Shown here piece by piece: positions 1 through 8,115 of a DNA stretch of 55,265 nucleotides. The notes under the pieces are model-generated. The model saw nothing but the letters and a program-made list of their open reading frames with translations. It did not search any database and had not been told where the DNA came from. Every line of letters begins with the position of its first letter. The stretch's first letter is position 1. This DNA is from an uncultured Eubacteriales bacterium (GTDB lineage: Bacteria; Bacillota; Clostridia; HGM11514), in NCBI GenBank assembly GCA_902492655.1, contig CABUMF010000012.1:1-55265 (forward strand), given 5' to 3'. The translations under genes and the position numbers were made by a program.

Positions 1-100
1 CAAAAACTTCGGTACATACACCGACAGTTATCGCAGGGGATTCGCACCCCATTCCCTTTTCACCGATTATGCCGAAAATCGCACATAACCGACACTTTGT
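1..100 (-). promoter_or_regulatory. Cobalamin riboswitch, cut by the left window edge
   Basis: Read on the minus strand, this stretch begins with GGTTATGTGC and then carries AAAAGGGAATGGGGTGCGAA, TCCCCTGCG and ATAACTGTCGG. These match, in order, the conserved core of the B12-riboswitch family (AGGGAA, GGTGNNAATCC and the ACTGT element). The expression platform and the controlled gene lie beyond position 1, so the target is unknown; in this family it is normally a B12 transporter, a biosynthesis gene or a B12-independent isoenzyme. It lies just past the stop of the SGNH hydrolase gene, which is transcribed in the same direction. The spacing between the P3 and ACTGT blocks is shorter than in the classical form, so it may be a compact subclass. 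Confidence 0.78.
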
Positions 101-118
101 GTGATATATTAAACTTTT

Positions 119-1114
119 TTAAATATACTTTTCAATAAATTTTGCAATATTCATGCCCATAAGCGCATGACCTTCGGTCGAAGGATGCAAACCGTCTGCC
201 GAAAGCCAGCGACTTTCGGGCAGGATATAATCCCCGTCAATAAAATGCACATTTTCAAGCTCGCAATTTTCATGATAATTGCGAATAATCTCGTTGAACC
301 TGCGGTATTTTTCTCTGCTTTTATCCTTGAAGGTTCCCGAATACATATATATGGACGGTGCAAAAATCGGCTTACCGGTTTTCGCCATTTTGTCAATGAA
401 ATATGTGTACCTTTTTTCAAATTCGTCACATTCAAATTTGTCAAGCATATTTATACCGATTTCGATATATGCAAAGTCCCAATCGGAACGCATAGAAAAC
501 CAATCGGCAACCGCTCCTTCGGCAAAGCAGGAACCGCCTACGCCCTTATTTATAATATCGGATTTAAGCAGCCTTGCGGCGGTCTGTGCAAAGCAAAGAT
601 TTGTGGATGCGGCGCAGGCGCCGTGGGTAATCGAGGAGCCGTATGCAAGCATGGTTTTTTGCGGAAGCTCCGACTTTTCAGGCGGCCTTATTTCGCCGCC
701 GGGTGCTTCAATGTCTCCTACAACCGCCATGAACGCATGAAGATGCAAACGAATAACATTGGGATCGTAAATGCAATTTTCAAAGAACTCCTCAGAAGTA
801 CCGTCTGTAAGCATAACTGGCTTATTAATGCAAATGGTTTTTGTTTCACCTGTTAAGATTTTATACTGCGCCTGACAGTAATCCCCGAAATAAACAACAA
901 TATTTCCGTCGCCTATAAGGGATGTTATCGTCACATAGACAGAATTTGCGTTTGTAACAAATCTGAGCTCGCAGTTGCAAGCGTAGTATGACATGATGCG
1001 GCAATGTGTGTTACAATTTGCAAGCACATCCTCGGGATACCGAAAAAGCCTGTCTCCACGAAATTCCGGCTTAATCATATCCACATTGTGGTATATAATG
1101 TTATTGTTTTTCAT
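119..1114 (-). CDS. SGNH/GDSL-family hydrolase (probable esterase)
   Basis: This 331-residue protein has an N-terminal beta-rich region (about 1-145) and a C-terminal SGNH hydrolase domain. The block I motif reads YGSSITHG near residue 160, with the serine before Ile-Thr as the likely nucleophile. A GVGGS segment follows, and DGLHPSTEGH near residue 307 supplies the block V Asp and His. No signal peptide is visible, so it is probably cytoplasmic. This architecture is common among carbohydrate esterases that remove acetyl groups from glycans; the substrate is inferred only. I start at the ATG at 1114 because GAGGAGAG lies five bases upstream; an upstream in-frame ATG at 1141 has no such site. 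It has its own promoter at 1183-1211. Confidence 0.85.
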   Translation of the reverse strand: MKNNNIIYHNVDMIKPEFRGDRLFRYPEDVLANCNTHCRIMSYYACNCELRFVTNANSVYVTITSLIGDGNIVVYFGDYCQAQYKILTGETKTICINKPVMLTDGTSEEFFENCIYDPNVIRLHLHAFMAVVGDIEAPGGEIRPPEKSELPQKTMLAYGSSITHGACAASTNLCFAQTAARLLKSDIINKGVGGSCFAEGAVADWFSMRSDWDFAYIEIGINMLDKFECDEFEKRYTYFIDKMAKTGKPIFAPSIYMYSGTFKDKSREKYRRFNEIIRNYHENCELENVHFIDGDYILPESRWLSADGLHPSTEGHALMGMNIAKFIEKYI

Positions 1115-1182
1115 AAATACTCTCCTCATTGCTTTTGGCAAAAAGCTTTTGCAATTTTACCGTAAAAGCCCAACCGTATTTT

Positions 1183-1211
1183 ATTATACACTAATTCTGC
1201 CGTAAAATCAA
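1183..1211 (-). promoter_or_regulatory. Sigma-A promoter of the SGNH hydrolase gene
   Basis: On the minus strand a -35 TTGATT (1206-1211) and a -10 TATAAT (1183-1188) are separated by 17 bases. The leader to the ATG at 1114 is about 60 nt. Confidence 0.6.
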
Positions 1212-1276
1212 TGGCAAATTAATATTTTTTTACAAAATATCATAATCCCGAGTGCAACGAAAAAATGTAAGATACA

Positions 1277-1311
1277 AAAAAAGCGGCGCACGCTTTTAGC
1301 GTGCACCGCCA
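1277..1311 (-). terminator. Rho-independent terminator of the 780-residue secreted protein gene
   Basis: An 11-bp stem with one C-A mismatch (1284-1294 with 1300-1310) closes a five-base loop. It is followed on the minus strand by seven T. It lies just past the stop at 1324. Confidence 0.9.
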
Positions 1312-1323
1312 TGAATTTGATTT

Positions 1324-3666
1324 TTACTCTGCTACGGTAATCGCCGATTCTGTTCCGACATTCTTTGTTGTGCCGGAAACATAATACGGTGCTGCCGTAT
1401 AGCTTCCTGCCGTAATAGCATCACCCACAACTCTTATGGCAAACCTTCCGTCGGAAGCGGTAACTGCGCTTTCGAGTGTAGCTTCTCCAACCTTAACGCC
1501 TTTGGAATCGAGCTGAGAAAGAACAAAACCGAAGGCATCAAATTCGCCCGTCATCGTACCGTAAACAACGATTGAATACGGGGAAACTTTGTTTACGCCG
1601 CCAACTGTGTATGCCTTGTTTTTCTCAGTGTAGTACGACTGATAGCTTACCTCGGGAGTAGCCGGAGTATTATCCTTATATGTAACCGCAATGGTTCCCG
1701 AAGCTTCAATTGGCTTTATGGTAAAGGTACCGCTTGTCTTGTCTGCAAGCTCTGCACCCACAACCGTTTGACTATCGTATGTTACATACTTAATCGTGTC
1801 GATAACCTTATTTTCGGGAGCTGTAACCGTGAAATCAACCGACATAAGATCCTCAACCTTTGCCGACTGGCCGTCAGAAAGAGTTGCATCGCACATATTA
1901 GCGGTGAATTTATTGAGGCTGTCTGCCTTAACCTTAAGAGTACCCTCACCGTCAAATGTTATCTTGTGCATCATAACTGTTTCTTCGTAATCAAAGCCGT
2001 TAAATACGCCTCTTGTTCCGGGGAGATACTCAATATTTCCGGGAACGGCATAAATGTACTCATCACCCGTTGTTTGATTGCCTGCACTTGTGAAGAACCT
2101 AATCTGATCATTTCCGTTTAAGTTTGTGTTATAAACATAGTTGGTTGCCTTTGCCGAGTTTCCGGAAGGACCGTTTTGAGCACCGTTAACATATTTTTTC
2201 GTTTTAACTTCTTCGCCTTTAAATGATCTGAAGTCACTCGGTGTTAACGGGTTTGACCACTGCAGATAACCGGGGCTGTATGATCCTGTAAAATAAAGCT
2301 TCCAGTGATATGTTCTGCCTGCACCGTAGTAAAGCGGATTTTCTGCATCCAAATTAAATACTACGCCCATTCTGTGATCTTTGGCATTTGAATTATATGC
2401 AAATGTTCCGGCTTCGGAATCCGCAACATTGGCTTCATTGCCTGTCTTAATATTTACACCGGTAAGTGAAACTCTGCCGTCTGTTGATTTCAGATAAGGG
2501 TTAGCCACGCCGTTTACGGCTTCACCGCCCTTAAATGTAGCGGAATATTTATTTGTTACGCGTTCACTGTCTGTTGCAACGATAATCTCAAGAGTACCGT
2601 TTCCTTTTACCATTGAACCGGGAACCGAAACTGTAACCGTATCACCGTTCTCCGTTAAGGGAAGGGGTGAACCGTTATATTTAACCTTGTTTACTACCCC
2701 GTTTTGTGGCTTAATGGAATAAATCGTTCCGAAGGCATCGTTAACCTCAAGGGTATCGCCGTTACTTATAACACCGCCAAAATCAGTACCGTCAACCTTT
2801 GCCTTAACCTCAGCCAAACCGCCGGAAATCCTTACCGTATCCTGATAGATATTTGCAGGGCAGGTAACTACATAGTTGTCAAGGTATGCTTCATAGTTTG
2901 CCGCATCAAGCCGGCTCTGAATTTCAGCAACCGCAGCCTTACAGGTTTCATCGGTTGCGCTGTAAGCCCCGATAGAGGAATACGGCTCTAATTTCATAAC
3001 CTCCGTAACTATCTTTCCAACATTACTCGTTCCGCCCAAACTGCCCATCTGAAAAGCAGATCTGATCTTTCCTGAGGATTTGTCGGTTCCGTTTGAATTA
3101 AACGAAACTATCTCAAATGTAGGCTTTGCATTGAACCAGCCGTTTTCCTGAAGCACTCCTGTAGGATATGCATAAAACTCTGTTGAGGTAATCTGTGTAG
3201 CGGTTCCGGCTTTATTATACCAAAGCTTGTTTGCACCGGTATAAATAACCATATTACCATTCATGGTTGTGCTCTTAACACCGCCGACGGAATACACATA
3301 GTCAACCGCCGTAGTGTAGGTAACATCGGTATTTACGGGGAAATCCGTATTACTGATAAATCTTACATAATACTTGGACATCGACTTACCCTGCTTGAAG
3401 TAATACTGAACCAAGCCTGCGGCGTTAAAGTCCGATATTGCAAGATATTTGTTACCGTCTTCTCCTGCCTTAACGGAATACTTAACCGTTGTGTTATTGC
3501 CGCCTGCCCATGTTGAAGGCAGGGAGCCAACCTTGTAGCTTTCAAAATCGTCTTTGAAAACCACAACATTTCCTGTTTTAGGATAATCCTCCGCAGATAC
3601 CGCAACAGCACTGAGCGTTGTTAATGCAAGTATAAGCGCAAGAGTAATCGCTAAAATCCTTTTCAT
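1324..3666 (-). CDS. Large secreted protein of unknown function
   Basis: The 780-residue product has a clear Sec signal peptide: Lys-Arg at residues 3-4, a Leu/Ala-rich core, and probable cleavage after AVSA near residue 25. The mature protein is rich in Gly, Thr, Ser, Tyr and Val. Its N-terminal part (DDFESYKVGSLP onward) resembles lectin/LamG-like beta-sandwich modules that bind or act on glycans. The C-terminal third looks like small immunoglobulin-like modules. I see no SLH, LPXTG, dockerin or transmembrane segment, so it is probably released. No catalytic motif is recognisable. AAGGAGAG precedes the ATG, and a promoter (3710-3738) and terminator frame it as a single-gene transcript. Its signal peptide and style resemble the beta-helix/SLH protein at 18496-24861, suggesting a role in extracellular polysaccharide handling (inference). 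Confidence 0.8.
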   Translation of the reverse strand: MKRILAITLALILALTTLSAVAVSAEDYPKTGNVVVFKDDFESYKVGSLPSTWAGGNNTTVKYSVKAGEDGNKYLAISDFNAAGLVQYYFKQGKSMSKYYVRFISNTDFPVNTDVTYTTAVDYVYSVGGVKSTTMNGNMVIYTGANKLWYNKAGTATQITSTEFYAYPTGVLQENGWFNAKPTFEIVSFNSNGTDKSSGKIRSAFQMGSLGGTSNVGKIVTEVMKLEPYSSIGAYSATDETCKAAVAEIQSRLDAANYEAYLDNYVVTCPANIYQDTVRISGGLAEVKAKVDGTDFGGVISNGDTLEVNDAFGTIYSIKPQNGVVNKVKYNGSPLPLTENGDTVTVSVPGSMVKGNGTLEIIVATDSERVTNKYSATFKGGEAVNGVANPYLKSTDGRVSLTGVNIKTGNEANVADSEAGTFAYNSNAKDHRMGVVFNLDAENPLYYGAGRTYHWKLYFTGSYSPGYLQWSNPLTPSDFRSFKGEEVKTKKYVNGAQNGPSGNSAKATNYVYNTNLNGNDQIRFFTSAGNQTTGDEYIYAVPGNIEYLPGTRGVFNGFDYEETVMMHKITFDGEGTLKVKADSLNKFTANMCDATLSDGQSAKVEDLMSVDFTVTAPENKVIDTIKYVTYDSQTVVGAELADKTSGTFTIKPIEASGTIAVTYKDNTPATPEVSYQSYYTEKNKAYTVGGVNKVSPYSIVVYGTMTGEFDAFGFVLSQLDSKGVKVGEATLESAVTASDGRFAIRVVGDAITAGSYTAAPYYVSGTTKNVGTESAITVAE

Positions 3667-3709
3667 TGTATTGCACTCTCCTTATTAAAATAATATATAT
3701 ACGATGTTA

Positions 3710-3738
3710 ATTATACACAAATTTAAACAACTTGTCAA
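3710..3738 (-). promoter_or_regulatory. Sigma-A promoter of the 780-residue secreted protein gene
   Basis: A minus-strand -35 TTGACA (3733-3738) and -10 TATAAT (3710-3715) flank a 17-base spacer, with TGTG directly before the -10. Confidence 0.8.
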
Positions 3739-3763
3739 GTAAACTACTTGTTTTTCGTGTATT

Positions 3764-3813
3764 TAGACAAAAACCGACCTTGTATTTTGTGCAAAATGAC
3801 GAAAAGTCGGTTT
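3764..3813 (-). terminator. Rho-independent terminator after the SDR gene
   Basis: AAACCGAC (3771-3778) pairs with GTCGGTTT (3806-3813). The minus-strand transcript ends in a T run. An inner ATTTTG/CAAAAT hairpin can also form. It lies immediately past the SDR stop at 3819. Confidence 0.7.
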
Positions 3814-3818
3814 TATTG

Positions 3819-4556
3819 CTAAATTATTTTATTCTTCTGAAGCTTACAGTTAATTTTTGCTGAAAGGCGGTCGGGTATCAGCTTTGAAAAAAGTCTTGTA
3901 CATTTTGTGAAAAAGCCGGGAACTATAATCCTTTTTCCGAGGTTTTTAAGTGCGGCATCGGCAACAAATTCCGCGCTTTTTGCACCGAATCCGTCCTTTA
4001 TCCCCATGGCTTTATTGAACTCTGTTTTGACAGGTCCGGGGCAAAGCACGCTTATTTTTACATTTGAGCCGTGGCTTTTAAGCTCCTCATAAATCCCCTC
4101 GGAAAGCCTGTAAACATATGATTTTGAAGCGTAGTAGGACGAGAAGACAGGCCCCGGAAAGAAAGCCGCAGAGGATGCAACATTGAGAATTATCCCCTCA
4201 TCCCGTCTTAAAAACTCCTTTAGATAAAGCTTTGTGAGAATATGAACCGAGCGGATGTTGAGATTCAGCATATCAAGCTCAGCCTCAAGCTCCGTTTCAC
4301 AAAACTCCCCGAAAACTCCCATTCCTGCGTTGTTCACAATGAGGCTTGCATCCTTATGCCTTTCAAAAAGTCTAATACATTCATTCTCATCGGATAGGTC
4401 GGCGCAGTAAACTTCAGCATCTTTAAGCTCCGCCCGAAGGCTTTCGAGCCGCTGCCTTCTCCTTGCAACAAGAACAACGAAATACCCAAGATTAGACAGC
4501 CCTCTTGCAAGCTCTGCACCTATCCCCGAGCTTGCGCCGGTAACTACAGCCTTCAT
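3819..4556 (-). CDS. Short-chain dehydrogenase/reductase (SDR family)
   Basis: The 245-residue protein is a classical SDR: the cofactor motif TGASSGIG is at residues 6-13, NNAG at 75-78, catalytic Ser at 128-129, and the Tyr-X-X-X-Lys pair is Tyr141/Lys145. Arg32-Arg33-Arg34 after the second strand favours NADP(H), by the usual rule. It most resembles the DltE/YqjQ-like group of oxidoreductases; the substrate cannot be told. The start codon overlaps the stop of the upstream YD-repeat gene (ATG inside ATGA-type overlap, 4553-4556), so the two are translationally coupled. The C-terminal tail is basic, with Cys and Lys residues. Confidence 0.88.
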   Translation of the reverse strand: MKAVVTGASSGIGAELARGLSNLGYFVVLVARRRQRLESLRAELKDAEVYCADLSDENECIRLFERHKDASLIVNNAGMGVFGEFCETELEAELDMLNLNIRSVHILTKLYLKEFLRRDEGIILNVASSAAFFPGPVFSSYYASKSYVYRLSEGIYEELKSHGSNVKISVLCPGPVKTEFNKAMGIKDGFGAKSAEFVADAALKNLGKRIIVPGFFTKCTRLFSKLIPDRLSAKINCKLQKNKII

Positions 4557-6613
4557 TTATTTTCACCCGACACAACATACGGCTTTTTGCTCTCGTCAAT
4601 TCCGTAGGTGATACTGCTTTCAAGCCCGTCGGGGTATGTCACATCACAGCTTTCAAGATAAGGCCCGTCATATTTATACTTATACACGGATTTTCCCGCA
4701 TCGCCTCTTTCGCTCATACCCTCGATTATATTACCTGTTTCGTTGTAGGTATATTTTTCCTCGGAAACAAGCTTACCGTCTCGGCTGTAGGTCACGCCGG
4801 AAAGCTCTCCCATATCGTTATAGCTGTATACATTTTCATATTCCGATCCCGAAACAGTTCCGCTGATTTTTAAGGACGGCTTATCATTGCTGTAATTATA
4901 CTTAACATAATAAAGAAGATTTCCGTTATCGTCCTTGTTTTCAAGGATTATTTCCTTTTTCCTGTCATCATACGAAAGCTGAGCCTCGCATGTTATCTTA
5001 CCATCCGAATTATATGTGGTAAGCCCCGTCTGACTGCCCTCATCGTCATAGTGGTACTTTATGTGGGAAAGTGTATTTCCTTCGGAATCGTAGGTATATT
5101 CGTCGGAAACCTTGTCTCCTGCATACTTATACCCCACCTCGCTCACAAATGCCGAGTTCTCGTTAAAAGCCGTCTTTTTGGTAACTTTTCCGTTCTTGTT
5201 ATACTCAAACCTTTCCCGAGAATACATCTTATATTTTTTTACTCCTGTCAAATCGCCCTGCTCGTTATAGCTGTTTATGAAGGAATAAGTTCCGTCCGCG
5301 CCCGATTTTGTGACAGGATTGCCATTTTCGTCGCATGAATACTCCGTCACGCCGACAACGGCGTCATTTGCGTCATACTCGGTTTCGGATTTTATACCTC
5401 CGTTTTCGTACAAATAATCCGTTCTGCCCAAATAGCTTGCGGAGGGAGAGTACAGGGATTTTCTTATAACATTGCCGTTTTCATCGTACATATACTCATA
5501 ATGAGTTGTTGCGGTGATATTTTTCAGCTCTCGTCCCTGTTTATCGTAGGTTATATATCTTGTATAATCCTTTGAATCCTCGGAAGGTGCCTCTGCCTTA
5601 AGTGACATCACGCCGTTATCATAATACTCGTAGGTAAACCACCTTACACCCTCGGTTGTTTTTTCCATTACCGGATCGCCCTTATCGTTGAATTTATATT
5701 CAACCTTGGAAACTTCATGCCCCTCCGGAGTGTTGACGGTTGCCGATTCTATGTTCCCGTCCTCACCGAACATAGTGAGAATATAAAGCTTTGCATTGCC
5801 GCTTTCGTCTGTTTTGTAAACCTCGTTTGTGGAGGAAAGATACACCGTTCCGTCAGACTTATAGGAATACTGCTTATTGTAAACCGTCTGACCTTTTATA
5901 TCGTAGCTTTTCTCCGAGGTGAGCCTTCCGACGCTGTCGTAGACAAATTCATGCTTTTCCTCGCTCTCAAAATCGTATTTGCTGACCGAAATTATGTTGC
6001 CGTCATCATCGTATTCATTTTCAATCATGCCGTTAAGAGCGTTGCTTTCGTAAACCGAGCGTACGGGATTTTCCCCGTCAAATTCGTAATTATAATCTTT
6101 GTAGGTATAGTTCTTAACGCCGTCAAAGGCATATTCGCTGTTCAAAAGCCCATCCTTATAATCAAACTTTTCAAAGGAAACAAATCCGCAGTAAGAAACC
6201 GAGCTTGCCTTTGAGCCATCGGGAGAATACTCCGATTTTGTATATTTACCGCCGGAAACGGTTCTTATCTCGTTGCCGTTTTCATCATAAACAGAGAATG
6301 CACTGCCGTTAAAGCCTGCTCTGAAAACACGGTTTCCGGTTCTGCTCCTCGAAATGAGGAAATATGCTCCGCAAACAGCCGCCGACAAAACCAAAACCGT
6401 AATAACGGTCGCAATTATTATATTTCTCTTGCGGTGCATTTTCTTCTTGTATATGTCCTTACGGAGCTTATTAATTTCCTCTGCGCTCCTTGTATTGTCG
6501 CTCATTGCATACTCCAGCATCTTGCTGAAATAGTCATCCTCATATCTTTCTCCGCAGTGAGGGCAAACGCCCGTTTTCTCGTCAAATTCCTTGTTACATT
6601 TTCTGCAAATCAT
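4553..6613 (-). CDS. Zinc-ribbon, single-pass membrane protein with YD-like repeat ectodomain
   Basis: The 686-residue protein begins with a zinc ribbon (Cys3, Cys6, Cys17, Cys20), followed by a charged linker and one transmembrane helix at about 64-87. The rest, roughly 100-680, is a long tract of degenerate 20-24-residue repeats of the type YDENGN, EYDANDAVV and YNEQGDLTGVKKY. These match the RHS/YD-repeat pattern that folds as a beta-shell. By the positive-inside rule the ribbon is cytoplasmic and the repeats are outside. The protein has no polymorphic toxin tip: it ends soon after the last repeat, so I do not call it an RHS toxin. AAGGAAG precedes the ATG. It is coupled to the SDR gene downstream. 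Function unknown. Confidence 0.82.
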   Translation of the reverse strand: MICRKCNKEFDEKTGVCPHCGERYEDDYFSKMLEYAMSDNTRSAEEINKLRKDIYKKKMHRKRNIIIATVITVLVLSAAVCGAYFLISRSRTGNRVFRAGFNGSAFSVYDENGNEIRTVSGGKYTKSEYSPDGSKASSVSYCGFVSFEKFDYKDGLLNSEYAFDGVKNYTYKDYNYEFDGENPVRSVYESNALNGMIENEYDDDGNIISVSKYDFESEEKHEFVYDSVGRLTSEKSYDIKGQTVYNKQYSYKSDGTVYLSSTNEVYKTDESGNAKLYILTMFGEDGNIESATVNTPEGHEVSKVEYKFNDKGDPVMEKTTEGVRWFTYEYYDNGVMSLKAEAPSEDSKDYTRYITYDKQGRELKNITATTHYEYMYDENGNVIRKSLYSPSASYLGRTDYLYENGGIKSETEYDANDAVVGVTEYSCDENGNPVTKSGADGTYSFINSYNEQGDLTGVKKYKMYSRERFEYNKNGKVTKKTAFNENSAFVSEVGYKYAGDKVSDEYTYDSEGNTLSHIKYHYDDEGSQTGLTTYNSDGKITCEAQLSYDDRKKEIILENKDDNGNLLYYVKYNYSNDKPSLKISGTVSGSEYENVYSYNDMGELSGVTYSRDGKLVSEEKYTYNETGNIIEGMSERGDAGKSVYKYKYDGPYLESCDVTYPDGLESSITYGIDESKKPYVVSGENK

Positions 6614-6649
6614 ATCAAAACTTCCTTGTAATCAAATTTATATAAGTAT

Positions 6650-6678
6650 ATTTTAACACAAAAAATGCGATTTGTCTA
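6650..6678 (-). promoter_or_regulatory. Promoter of the zinc-ribbon/YD-repeat operon
   Basis: On the minus strand TAGACA (6673-6678) and TAAAAT (6650-6655) are 17 bases apart, with TGTGT before the -10. Confidence 0.6.
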
Positions 6679-6683
6679 CTCCC

Positions 6684-6720
6684 AAAAAAATTTGCCGACC
6701 GCATTCTTTGCAATCGGCAA
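6684..6720 (-). terminator. Terminator of the Gfo/Idh/MocA gene
   Basis: TTGCCGA (6692-6698) pairs with TCGGCAA (6714-6720), and the minus-strand transcript continues into a run of seven T. The hairpin abuts the -35 of the next transcription unit. Confidence 0.8.
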
Positions 6721-6726
6721 TGAATT

Positions 6727-8004
6727 TTATTTATCAAGACTTTTGATATATTCGTCCATATCTATCGTCATTCCCCCAAAAAGACGGGACTTTTCAGCAG
6801 CAAATACGGTTAAGTGATTTTCGCAGGAAATCTCGGCTCCGGAAATGGCATTTCCCGTGTAGTTATCGGTAAGATAATCATAAAGCGTATGGATTAAGCC
6901 GTAATCACCGCCGCCGTGACCTCCGGTAACATCATTTCCTCCGACAAGAGAATACCTTTTTGTCTCCCTTGTTTTAAAATCGAAAACATCAATCGGGCTT
7001 TCATCGGTAATCTCCGCGCGAATTTCTCCCTTTGTACCCATTATATGAATATGTCTTCCGCCGAGCGTAAATGCACTCATTGTAAAAGTAACCGTAACAT
7101 CGTCTTCAAACAAAAGATTTACCGTCTGGTGATCAACAACATCGTTATCGCACTTAAATACGCATTTTCCGTACTGGGTTGTCTTGATTGCGTTCATAAC
7201 ATCCTCATCGGACGGGTTTGTCATTTGGGTTGACGAAGTTCTGAACCATTTATTCTTTTTATCATCATAATAAAGCTTTACGGCGTTATAAGGACAGGTA
7301 TCCCCCGCAGGACAACCGTCCGCACAAAAAATTGGAGAACCCTCGGGAGCATTTTTCTCTGTAAAGTATGAAAGCGAACCGAAGGACTGAACCTTTTTGC
7401 ACTTTTTACCGATCAGCCACTGAAGCATATCAATATCATGGCAGGATTTCTGCAAAAGCATAAATGAGCTTCTCTCGGAATTTCCCCAATTTCCACGCAC
7501 AAAGCTGTGGCTTTGATGCACATTCCCCACGCATTCCTCGTGATTTATCGACACAATATCTCCGATAACTCCGTCATCAATTATTTCCTTCAGCCTTACG
7601 AACAAGTCGGAATACCTTAAAACATGGCAAACCACAACCTTCACCCCGTGTTTTTTTGCGGCAAGTGAAATCTTGCGACATTCCTCGGGATCAGGAGAAA
7701 TAGGCTTTTCAAGAAGCAAATCATATCCAAGCTTCATTGCCTCCATAGCAGGCTCGAAATGCTGTCTGTCCATTGTGGAAATAATTGCAAAATCGGCAAT
7801 CTTGCCCTTTTTCAAAAGAGGCTTCCAATCGTCAAAGCACAAATCATCGGGAATTTGGTGTTTATCCCTTATATAACGATTCCTGTCCTCTATTGGCTCC
7901 GCAACGGCTGTAAGCTTGTATTTTTCCGGCATATCAAACATAAGATTGGTATAAGTTATACCTCTGCATCCTGCGCCTATCAAAACTGCTGTAAGCTGTT
8001 TCAT
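6727..8004 (-). CDS. Gfo/Idh/MocA-family oxidoreductase
   Basis: The 425-residue protein has an N-terminal Rossmann fold starting LIGAGCRG (residues 8-15). The family signature EKPISP follows in the region around residue 100, and an alpha/beta substrate-binding domain covers the rest. A CADGCPAGDTCPYNA segment near residues 220-235 contains three cysteines in an insertion, seen in a subgroup of these enzymes with unknown purpose. The family oxidises or reduces sugars, inositols and related compounds with NAD(P). The substrate is not predictable here. AAGGAATAAAGG precedes the ATG. It forms a single-gene unit with promoter 8044-8072 and its own terminator. It fits the carbohydrate theme of the window. 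Confidence 0.88.
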   Translation of the reverse strand: MKQLTAVLIGAGCRGITYTNLMFDMPEKYKLTAVAEPIEDRNRYIRDKHQIPDDLCFDDWKPLLKKGKIADFAIISTMDRQHFEPAMEAMKLGYDLLLEKPISPDPEECRKISLAAKKHGVKVVVCHVLRYSDLFVRLKEIIDDGVIGDIVSINHEECVGNVHQSHSFVRGNWGNSERSSFMLLQKSCHDIDMLQWLIGKKCKKVQSFGSLSYFTEKNAPEGSPIFCADGCPAGDTCPYNAVKLYYDDKKNKWFRTSSTQMTNPSDEDVMNAIKTTQYGKCVFKCDNDVVDHQTVNLLFEDDVTVTFTMSAFTLGGRHIHIMGTKGEIRAEITDESPIDVFDFKTRETKRYSLVGGNDVTGGHGGGDYGLIHTLYDYLTDNYTGNAISGAEISCENHLTVFAAEKSRLFGGMTIDMDEYIKSLDK

Positions 8005-8043
8005 AATCCTTTATTCCTTTCGGTTTTGTGATTTTATACCTAC

Positions 8044-8072
8044 ATTGTAGCAGACATAAATCACAATTACAA
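8044..8072 (-). promoter_or_regulatory. Promoter of the Gfo/Idh/MocA gene
   Basis: Minus-strand -35 TTGTAA (8067-8072) and -10 TACAAT (8044-8049) with a 17-base spacer ending in TGC. Confidence 0.6.
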
Positions 8073-8115
8073 TATCAAAATAAGATATTTTATTTGAAAT
8101 CGGATATTTTTCAGC

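Noticed and set aside
1768..2121. Opposite-strand open frames inside the large secreted protein and inside the 2121-residue protein
   Set aside because: They have no ribosome site, promoter or recognisable composition and run opposite a coherent protein; I treat them as shadows.
3730..3750. ACTTGTCAAGT palindrome over the -35 of the secreted protein gene
   Set aside because: The half-sites are part of an ordinary TTGACA -35 context, and similar ACTTGACA sequences occur at other promoters here, so no specific operator is indicated.
4553..6613. RHS polymorphic toxin
   Set aside because: There is YD-type repetition, but no RHS core endpoint, no variable toxin tip and no immunity gene; it is a membrane-anchored protein.
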